DNA of 11,989 nt from Polyangiaceae bacterium (GTDB lineage: Bacteria; Myxococcota_A; Polyangia; Polyangiales; Polyangiaceae). This document shows, in pieces, positions 6,815 to 11,989 of this stretch; position 1 is the stretch's first letter, and each line of letters starts with the position of its first letter. Where the stretch lies: the NCBI GenBank assembly GCA_025934595.1, contig JAICXU010000034.1:1-11989 (forward strand). Reading direction: 5' to 3'. A program made the translations under genes and the position numbers. Below the pieces are notes generated by a model. That model ran no database searches, had not been told where the DNA came from, and saw only the letters and a program-made list of their open reading frames with translations.

Positions 6815-7414
6815 TCAGGGCGAAGCCGGTGCGACTGCGGTGGATGCGCCGGAGACGGCAGCGGAGGGACTACCGGCGGGTGCGCGGGTCGTGGTCGGTG
6901 ACATGGCCGCATGACGCTTCGGCGCGCCCGCGTCTCCCGTCGCGTTCGGCAGGACATTTCCCGGGCCTGCATCGAATCCCGGCGGCGGGCCAGGAGGCGT
7001 CGTCGTCGTTCCTGCGTCACCCGCTGCAGGAGCCGCTCCGCCGCCCGGTGCGCCCGTCGTTTCGCCGCTGGCTCCGGCAGGAAGGCCCTCATGGAGATGG
7101 GCCCAGCCCGTGAGCGCAGCGCGATCGTCCGATTGTTGCGGCGCGATGTCGGCGGAGAAGAGGCGACCTTTGCTTCCGAGCTCCGCCATCGCTTGATCGA
7201 TGGGAACCGCAGGCGACGTCGTGAGCTTCTTCTGCTCGTCGGCGTGCAGCTGCACCACTTCTTCGGGCGTGGCGACCTTGGCCCGGGCCTCGGACTCCAT
7301 CATGTCGGTGAAGTACGAGTCGAAGATGAACTTCAAGGACACCAGCGTGACCACCGTGGCGACGGCGATCACGAGGATCAGAGTGGTTCGCGGGGGGCTT
7401 TGATCTGTTGCCAT
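6815..7414 (-). CDS. Unrecognised single-pass membrane protein with a low-complexity tail
   Basis: I do not recognise this 199-residue protein. It has a short N-terminus (MATDQSPPRT), one clear helix at about 11-30, and a soluble region (31-112) that looks like a small folded or coiled segment (SEARAKVATPEEVVQLHADE, then a GWAHLHEG patch at 103-110). A long Ala/Gly/Pro/Thr-rich, probably disordered tail runs from 113 to 199. The Arg before the helix suggests N-in, with the bulk of the protein in the periplasm. There is no Cys and no CxxCH haem site. ATG 7414 is two bases after the actF stop, and the stop is four bases before the sco start, so it is embedded between ACIII and the oxidase genes. 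By position it could be an accessory subunit of either complex, a linker, or an assembly factor. This is inference only. Codon use resembles the neighbours. Confidence 0.85.
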   Translation of the reverse strand: MATDQSPPRTTLILVIAVATVVTLVSLKFIFDSYFTDMMESEARAKVATPEEVVQLHADEQKKLTTSPAVPIDQAMAELGSKGRLFSADIAPQQSDDRAALTGWAHLHEGLPAGASGETTGAPGGGAAPAAGDAGTTTTPPGPPPGFDAGPGNVLPNATGDAGAPKRHAAMSPTTTRAPAGSPSAAVSGASTAVAPASP

Positions 7415-7416
7415 GA

Positions 7417-8955
7417 TCAGGCGTTCTCGAATTGAAGGGCGCGCTGCAGACGCGGGTCACCGATGGGAATGAGCGGCGTCGTCGACATGCGATAGAGCAC
7501 GACTGCGAGATACGCGCCGCCCACACCGAGCAAACAGACGAGATCGATCCAGCTCACGTTGAAGCCGTCTTGTCCGAAGTTCGGCATGACGAGCCAGTAG
7601 ACGTCGACGATGTGCATGATGAAGAGCCACGCGGATCCGAACGCAAGCACGCCGAGCCTTCGTTTCGTGTTGCGCGAGATGATGAGGAAGAAGGGGACGA
7701 TGAAGTTGAGGCCGATGAGCGCGAGGCTCACCGTGGCCCAAGGTCCGTGATCCCAACGGAGATGGAAGAACTGAACTTCTTCGGGGATCGCCGCGTACCA
7801 AATCAGCATGAATTGCGCGAAGGCGATGTACGCCCAGAACACGACGAAGCCGAACATGAGCTTGCCCATGTCGTGGTAGTGCTCGACGTTGATCTCTTTC
7901 ACGAGCACGCCGCTCGAACGAATTCCCATCGTGACGAGAATGAGGAGCGCGTAAGCGGATACGGCGCATCCCGCGAACACGTAGACGCCGAAGATCGTCG
8001 AATACCAAAGCGGCTCGAGTGACATCACCCAGTCGAACGCGGCGAACGTGAGCGTGAACCCGAACAAGTAGACCGCGGCGCACGAGAAGCGACGGAGGCC
8101 CACCGTGATTTTCGGATCCTTCGTGGTGTCTTGCTTCGTCGAGCGACCGAGGAACGCGAATCCGAGCCAAGCCCAGATCGCGAGGTAGACGATCGCCCGA
8201 ATTCCGAAGAATCCTTCGTTCAAATACCCGCGCTTCAAGTGCACGGTGTGCTCCGCTTCGAGCTCCTCGGGATCGCCGTGCTCGCCGCGCTCGTTCGCGT
8301 TCAACACCGGTTCGTGCGCGCCGGGTCCGTGCTCGGCGTGGGGTGCGTGATCCGCCCCAGGTCCGGTCATTTCGGCACCCGCGGGCTCGTGCTGGGGGCG
8401 GCGCTGGCCGGGAGCTTCGTCTTGACCGGTCGCGGGCTGCGCGAGCTCCGCGGCCGTCGTGTGCGTGGCGGCCGCTTCGCCGTGGCCGACTTCGGCGCGC
8501 GCTGCCTCACCACCCTCGACCCACGGAAAGAGCTTCGCTCTCGTCATCCACACCGGCAAAAAGAGGATCGCGAAGACGATGAGACCGCTCGCGAAGAGCT
8601 CGGCGGTGCGGCGGATCGTGACGCTCCATCCGGAGCTCGTGAGATGTTGCTGCAAGACGAAGAAGAGCGTGCCGAGCGCGGGCGTCAGCACCGCCATGAA
8701 CGCGAAGAGATACGAGAACGCGAAGCGGCGCGGATCGTTCATCCAACCTGCCGCCGACAGCGCGAGGCCGAGCGCACCGACGCCCGCTGCGAACTTCCAC
8801 GCGTTCGCCCACGTGTTGCCTTCGCGCAGGACGTACTCGCCCGCCTTGTGCTTGTCGGTGTTCTTCGCGGCGATGTCGGCTTTTTCAGACGGCTTTGCCT
8901 TCGGCACGACGGCCACTTTCTTTTCTTCGGTCTTCTTCTCGTTGTCGTCGCTCAC
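7417..8955 (-). CDS. actF: Alternative complex III subunit ActF (NrfD/PsrC-like membrane protein)
   Basis: This 512-residue polytopic protein is a paralogue of ActC and forms part of the ACIII membrane core. It carries no cofactor but, in known structures, helps form the quinol and proton pathways. About ten helices are visible, starting at about 52-71. ActF-like landmarks include the DWVMSLEPLWYSTIFGVY segment (308-325) and KLMFGFVVFWAYIAFAQF (365-382). The first 45 residues are charged and Lys-rich. A long loop (about 147-239) is Ala/Glu/Gly/His-rich with ten histidines, including ADHAPHAEHGPGAH. The start is GTG 8955, overlapping the actE stop as GTGA, with GGAG eight bases upstream. The identity is firm from the motifs and the actC-D-E-F order. 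Confidence 0.93.
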   Translation of the reverse strand: MSDDNEKKTEEKKVAVVPKAKPSEKADIAAKNTDKHKAGEYVLREGNTWANAWKFAAGVGALGLALSAAGWMNDPRRFAFSYLFAFMAVLTPALGTLFFVLQQHLTSSGWSVTIRRTAELFASGLIVFAILFLPVWMTRAKLFPWVEGGEAARAEVGHGEAAATHTTAAELAQPATGQDEAPGQRRPQHEPAGAEMTGPGADHAPHAEHGPGAHEPVLNANERGEHGDPEELEAEHTVHLKRGYLNEGFFGIRAIVYLAIWAWLGFAFLGRSTKQDTTKDPKITVGLRRFSCAAVYLFGFTLTFAAFDWVMSLEPLWYSTIFGVYVFAGCAVSAYALLILVTMGIRSSGVLVKEINVEHYHDMGKLMFGFVVFWAYIAFAQFMLIWYAAIPEEVQFFHLRWDHGPWATVSLALIGLNFIVPFFLIISRNTKRRLGVLAFGSAWLFIMHIVDVYWLVMPNFGQDGFNVSWIDLVCLLGVGGAYLAVVLYRMSTTPLIPIGDPRLQRALQFENA

Positions 8956-9551
8956 TGCTTCGTCTCCGCTGCGAGGGGCGCTTGGCTGATTTGGAGGGCG
9001 CGCACGTAGCTCACGATCGCCCAGCGATCGCGAACGGGAATCTGCGGGCCGTACTCGGGCATGTTGCGAACGCCGTTCGAAATGGTCGCGAAAATCTGAC
9101 CATCCGGTGCGTGACGAAGACGATCTTGGTGGAAGGTCGGCGGCTTCATCATGCCGTGACGAACGGCCATGCCGTCACCGGAGCCCGTGCGATCGTGACA
9201 AGGCGTGCAGTAGATGCCGAAGCGATCTTGGCCACGCTTCACGAGCGATTCCATTCCGCCCGCTTGCTCGACGACTTGCTCGGGGATCGTGAGGACGTAG
9301 CCCGAGTCGTCGTCGAGGCGCCCCGTCGCGATCGTTTCGTCCCACTCTTCTTCGCGAGACACGACGCCTTCGGGCGGCGCACGCATCGTGCGATGGTCCG
9401 GAAAAAATGCGCTCTCGTGCTGCATCGAGAACTTCGGCTGGTTGTACATGTTGCGGATCGGGATGATCGGCGACTCGCGCGACGTCTCGCCGCGACATCC
9501 GGTGAGGGCGCCGGCCGTCACCGCACAGGCCACGAAAAAGGAGGCTCTCAT
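8952..9551 (-). CDS. actE: Alternative complex III subunit ActE, monohaem cytochrome c lipoprotein
   Basis: This 199-residue exported lipoprotein carries one c-type haem. The signal peptide ends in lipobox LTGC, so C19 is the lipidated residue. Haem attachment is CTPCH (C115, C118, H119), with M164 in the NGVRNMPEYGPQI segment as the likely sixth ligand. In ACIII, ActE sits on the periplasmic face and passes electrons from ActB/ActA towards the terminal oxidase. The N-terminal region contains PIRNMYNQPKF and the MRAPPEGVVSREE stretch, typical of ActE proteins. ATG 9551 overlaps the actD stop as ATGA, with GGAG five bases upstream. The 3' end overlaps actF by four bases. Confidence 0.94.
   Translation of the reverse strand: MRASFFVACAVTAGALTGCRGETSRESPIIPIRNMYNQPKFSMQHESAFFPDHRTMRAPPEGVVSREEEWDETIATGRLDDDSGYVLTIPEQVVEQAGGMESLVKRGQDRFGIYCTPCHDRTGSGDGMAVRHGMMKPPTFHQDRLRHAPDGQIFATISNGVRNMPEYGPQIPVRDRWAIVSYVRALQISQAPLAAETKQ
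8964..8967 (-). promoter_or_regulatory. Ribosome binding site deciding the actF GTG start
   Basis: GGAG lies eight bases before the GTG at 8955, within the 3' end of actE. Together with the GTGA overlap it supports a GTG start. Confidence 0.65.
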
Positions 9552-10297
9552 TTGTGCTCCGCGGCTGGCTCGAGAACGAGCTCGACGAAGTCGGCGTGCG
9601 TTTTCTCGAGAAAATCACGTGTTTTCTCGAGCTTGAACTTCGGGTCTTGGGCCTCGACCGAGATGAAAAACTTGCCGGTCGAAAACGCGCGGAAGCGATC
9701 GGATTCGAAGATCGGATGGTGATGCATCGGGATCTTGTTCATCGCGAACATGCCGAAGACGGCCGCGAACGCGGAGAAAAGGATGGTGAGCTCGAACATG
9801 ATGGGAACCATCGATGCGATCGACGACACGCTCGCCGGCTTGCCGCCGATGATGAGCGGGTAGTCGATGCAGTTCATCCACCACATCATGAGGAATGCGC
9901 AGCTCGTGCCCGTGAGCGCGGCCGTGATGACGATCCAACCGAGGCGCGAATCCCTGAGGCCCATCGCGCGATCCATTCCGTGAACCGGAAACGGGGTGTG
10001 CGCGTCGAACTTCGTGTAGCCCGCCGCGCGCAGCTTCTCGGCCGCATGCAGGCATCGCCCGGGCGTCGGATATTCGGCGAGGAGGAGCGCGAGCTTTTGC
10101 GTCTTCTTGCCGGCGGCGCCGCGCTCCTCCGGCGGAAGCTTCGGCCCGTCGATCTCCTTGCGCTTCTCGCCCGTCATCGGGTCGGTCTTCGCGTCCTCGG
10201 GTGACTTCGTCTCCGTGCCCGCGCGCTCGAGCGCTTCGCGTGCGGCCTGCTCGAGGCCCTCTTTGCGCGTTTGCTTGTTCTTGGGATCGTCAGACAT
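9548..10297 (-). CDS. actD: Alternative complex III subunit ActD (DUF3341 family)
   Basis: A 249-residue subunit of the ACIII membrane part with no cofactors. The DUF3341-type core begins near residue 68 (LALLLAEYPTPGRCLHAAEK). It includes FDAHTPFPVHGMDRAMGLRDSRLGW (97-121, seen here in two halves), two membrane helices (about 118-140 and 160-186), and the post-helix segment NKIPMHHHPIFESDRF (187-202), a strong family signature. Residues 1-66 form an extra hydrophilic, Lys/Glu-rich N-terminal region that most ActD proteins I know of lack; its role is unknown. ATG 10297 is three bases after the actC stop, with GGGAG eight bases before it, and supports this long form. The end overlaps actE as ATGA. 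Confidence 0.94.
   Translation of the reverse strand: MSDDPKNKQTRKEGLEQAAREALERAGTETKSPEDAKTDPMTGEKRKEIDGPKLPPEERGAAGKKTQKLALLLAEYPTPGRCLHAAEKLRAAGYTKFDAHTPFPVHGMDRAMGLRDSRLGWIVITAALTGTSCAFLMMWWMNCIDYPLIIGGKPASVSSIASMVPIMFELTILFSAFAAVFGMFAMNKIPMHHHPIFESDRFRAFSTGKFFISVEAQDPKFKLEKTRDFLEKTHADFVELVLEPAAEHK
9557..9560 (-). promoter_or_regulatory. Ribosome binding site of actE
   Basis: GGAG lies in the last codons of actD, five bases before the ATG at 9551 (ATGA overlap). The start is also supported by the signal peptide beginning at once. Confidence 0.65.
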
Positions 10298-10300
10298 GTC

Positions 10301-11743
10301 TCATTCTCCCGGGACCGGCTCGAGATCCGGATCGTGAGCTCCACCCTCGTTCGAGTGGTATTCGTGGCCTTCCTCACCGTGCGGATCCGACGCGGGGATC
10401 ACGCCCTTGACCTCGGCGATGGCGATCATCGGCAGCCACCGTAGGAACAAGAGGAACAGAGTGAAGAAGAGGCCCATCGTTCCGGCGTACGTGCCGATGT
10501 CGATGATGGTCGGGCGGAAGTAGCCCCACGAGCCGGGGATGAAGTCATGGTAGGTCGAGCCGACGATGATGACGAAGCGCTCGAACCACATGCCCACGTT
10601 CACCAAGATCGAGATGACCATGAGAGCGGCGAGGTTCGTTCGGAAGAACTTGAACCAGAAGAGCTGCGGCAACACGGCGTTGAATCCGACCATCGGGATC
10701 CAGGCCCACCAGTAGGGACCCGTGATGCGCATCCATGCCCACGCGCGCTCCCAGGTGTTTCCCGAGTAGTAGGCGATGAAGAACTCCATCGCGTACGCGT
10801 AACCGACCAGGCTCGAGGTGAGCAGCATGACCTTGCACATCAACTCGAGGTGCTGCGTGGTCACGATCGATTTGACGCCGTAGATGAGGCGCGCGACGAG
10901 CATGAGCGTCATCACGAGACCGAAGCCGGAGTAGACGGCGCCGGCGACGAAGTACGGCGGGAAGATGGTGGTGTGCCAGCCCGGAAGCACCGACGTCGCG
11001 AAGTCGAACGAAACGACCGAGTGCACGGAGAGAACGAGCGGCGTCGAGATCGCAGCCAAAATCAAGTATGCGCGCTCATAGTGCTGCCACGCGCGGTTCG
11101 AGCCGCGCCAGCCGAGCGCGAGGAAGCCATAGACCTTCTGGCGCCTCGGGTTCATCGAACGATCGCGCAACGTGGCGAGGTCGGGGATGAGGCCGACGTA
11201 CCAAAAGAGGAGCGAAACCGTGAAGTAGGTGCTGACCGCGAAGATGTCCCACATGAGTGGGCTCTTGAAGTTCGGCCAGATGCTCATCTGATTCGGCACC
11301 GGGAACATGTAGTAGGCGTACCAAGCACGACCTACGTGGATGCCCGGATAGAGGCCGGCGCACATGACGGCGAAGATCGTCATGGCTTCGGAGAACCGGT
11401 TGATCGACGTGCGCCACTTCTGGCGGAAGATGAAGAGGATGGCGCTGATGAGCGTGCCGGCGTGACCGATACCGATCCACCAGACGAAGTTCGTGATGTC
11501 CCAACCCCAATAGGAGGGAGAGTTGTTACCCCATACTCCGACGCCTTCCCAAAGGAGGTAGCCGACGCACACGCCGAGCAATCCGAGAAAGCAGAGGGAG
11601 ATGCCGAACGCAATCCACCAATTGCGCGGTGTCTTGTCTTCGGTGACGCGCGCGATGCGATCCGTGATGCTCTGGAAAGTTTCCCCCTCGCGCACGAGCG
11701 GGATCTCACCAATCTCTCGGATCGGCAAGTAGGGCGAGGCCAT
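10301..11743 (-). CDS. actC: Alternative complex III subunit ActC (NrfD/PsrC-like quinol-interacting membrane protein)
   Basis: A 480-residue protein of the NrfD/PsrC family, with about ten membrane helices from about 42 on. In ACIII, ActC lies beneath the ActB iron-sulfur subunit and is thought to bind and oxidise quinol. Visible landmarks are WWIGIGHAGTLISAILFIFR (88-107, with H94), WDIFAVSTYFTVSLLFWYVG (165-184, with D166), SVHSVVSFDFATS (239-251, with H241 and D247), GWHTTIFPPYFVAGA (255-269) and WERAWAWMRITGPYWW (331-346). Both ends are hydrophilic, and the tail (450-480) is acidic with several His. The start ATG 11743 overlaps the actB TGA by one base (TGATG), with AAGGAG eight bases upstream. 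The next gene starts three bases after its stop. Confidence 0.95.
   Translation of the reverse strand: MASPYLPIREIGEIPLVREGETFQSITDRIARVTEDKTPRNWWIAFGISLCFLGLLGVCVGYLLWEGVGVWGNNSPSYWGWDITNFVWWIGIGHAGTLISAILFIFRQKWRTSINRFSEAMTIFAVMCAGLYPGIHVGRAWYAYYMFPVPNQMSIWPNFKSPLMWDIFAVSTYFTVSLLFWYVGLIPDLATLRDRSMNPRRQKVYGFLALGWRGSNRAWQHYERAYLILAAISTPLVLSVHSVVSFDFATSVLPGWHTTIFPPYFVAGAVYSGFGLVMTLMLVARLIYGVKSIVTTQHLELMCKVMLLTSSLVGYAYAMEFFIAYYSGNTWERAWAWMRITGPYWWAWIPMVGFNAVLPQLFWFKFFRTNLAALMVISILVNVGMWFERFVIIVGSTYHDFIPGSWGYFRPTIIDIGTYAGTMGLFFTLFLLFLRWLPMIAIAEVKGVIPASDPHGEEGHEYHSNEGGAHDPDLEPVPGE
10306..10310 (-). promoter_or_regulatory. Ribosome binding site of actD
   Basis: GGGAG lies at the end of actC, eight bases before the actD ATG at 10297. 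It supports the start that includes the charged N-terminal extension. Confidence 0.65.
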
Positions 11744-11989
11744 CAGACCATCTCCTTGTTCGGATTTCTGACTTTGCCGAGATACGACGTTCGCGGATGC
11801 GTGCCGAGGTCGGATAGGAGGTCGTAGCTACGGTCGCGGCGTTTCGTGTCGACGATGCGCGCGCCGGGCTCGTTGAGATCGCCGAAGACGATTGCGCCGG
11901 CCGGGCAGGCTTGCTGGCATGCGGTGACGACCGCGCCGTCTTTCAGCGGTTTGCCGCTGCGGAGCGATCCGATCTTCGCTTCTTCGATC
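11743..11989 (-). CDS. actB: Alternative complex III subunit ActB, C-terminal 81 residues (partial)
   Basis: Only the end of the gene is in the window; its 5' part lies beyond position 11989. The visible residues include VVTACQQACPAGAIVFGDLN (residues 21-40 of the fragment). The Cys pair plus Pro is the final cluster-binding motif of a ferredoxin-like 4Fe-4S domain, and it is followed by ARIVDTKRRDRSYDLLSDLGTHPRTSYLGKVRNPN. In ACIII, ActB is a large fusion of a molybdopterin-oxidoreductase-like domain (without the cofactor) and a four-cluster Fe-S domain, which takes electrons from quinol at ActC. The same Fe-S tail occurs in NrfC/PsrB-like subunits, so the name rests partly on the actC-D-E-F genes that follow. 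It ends with TGA at 11743-11745, overlapping the actC start by one base. Confidence 0.9.
   Translation of the reverse strand, partial: IEEAKIGSLRSGKPLKDGAVVTACQQACPAGAIVFGDLNEPGARIVDTKRRDRSYDLLSDLGTHPRTSYLGKVRNPNKEMV
11752..11757 (-). promoter_or_regulatory. Ribosome binding site of actC
   Basis: AAGGAG lies inside the last codons of actB, eight bases before the ATG at 11743. It is the strongest Shine-Dalgarno match in the window and fixes the actC start. Confidence 0.75.

Noticed and set aside
6811..7092. N-terminal extension of the sco frame up to a start at 7092
   Set aside because: It overlaps the 199-residue gene almost fully, is Arg/Pro-rich, and would bury the signal peptide that begins near 6786-6810.
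10547..11827. Open frame of 426 codons on the plus strand, antisense to actC and the actB end
   Set aside because: It is charged and repetitive with no recognisable fold, and mirrors actC. Rejected as a shadow frame.

Overview
The window holds most of one respiratory gene cluster, read entirely on the minus strand from about position 11989 down to 114. It encodes the end of an alternative complex III (ACIII, a quinol:cytochrome c or quinol:acceptor oxidoreductase) followed directly by a caa3-type cytochrome c oxidase. In transcription order the genes are actB (only its last 81 codons), actC, actD, actE, actF, an unrecognised single-pass membrane protein of 199 residues, a Sco-type copper chaperone, coxB with a fused cytochrome c domain, coxA, coxC and coxD. 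A membrane-anchored sulfatase/phosphoethanolamine-transferase-like protein follows. Position 1-114 is a perfect hexanucleotide tandem array.

The sequence is GC-rich, with strong third-position GC bias and many long shadow frames. ACIII and a caa3 oxidase in one dense operon are known from Rhodothermus, Bacteroidetes relatives, Myxococcota and some other groups. The high GC, the Ala/Pro/Gly-rich low-complexity segments and the hexamer microsatellite fit a myxobacterium best (Polyangiales type). This placement is inference, as the window has no rRNA or other phylogenetic marker.

Layout by position: 7417-11989 is ACIII (ActB C-terminus, ActC, ActD, ActE, ActF). 5881-7414 holds the unknown protein and the Sco assembly factor. 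2005-5884 is the oxidase (subunits II, I, III, IV). 114-1991 is the sulfatase-like enzyme. Genes overlap by 1-4 bases or are 2-44 bases apart, so co-transcription and translational coupling are likely. No promoter is visible, since the operon starts upstream of the window (beyond position 11989). No convincing terminator is visible either. No gene-free stretch exceeds 300 bases, and I saw no tRNA, rRNA, insertion sequence or CRISPR.

Working model: quinol is oxidised at the membrane NrfD-like subunits ActC/ActF. Electrons pass through the ActB iron-sulfur clusters and the c-haems (ActE, and ActA outside the window) to the cytochrome c domain of CoxB, then CuA, haem a and the haem a3/CuB site of CoxA. 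Sco would deliver copper to CuA. CoxA carries the YSHPxVY signature of A2-type oxidases instead of the D-channel glutamate. The least explained parts are the 199-residue protein, a histidine-rich insert in ActF, the charged N-terminal extension of ActD, the sulfatase at the operon's end, and the hexamer array that touches the sulfatase stop codon.
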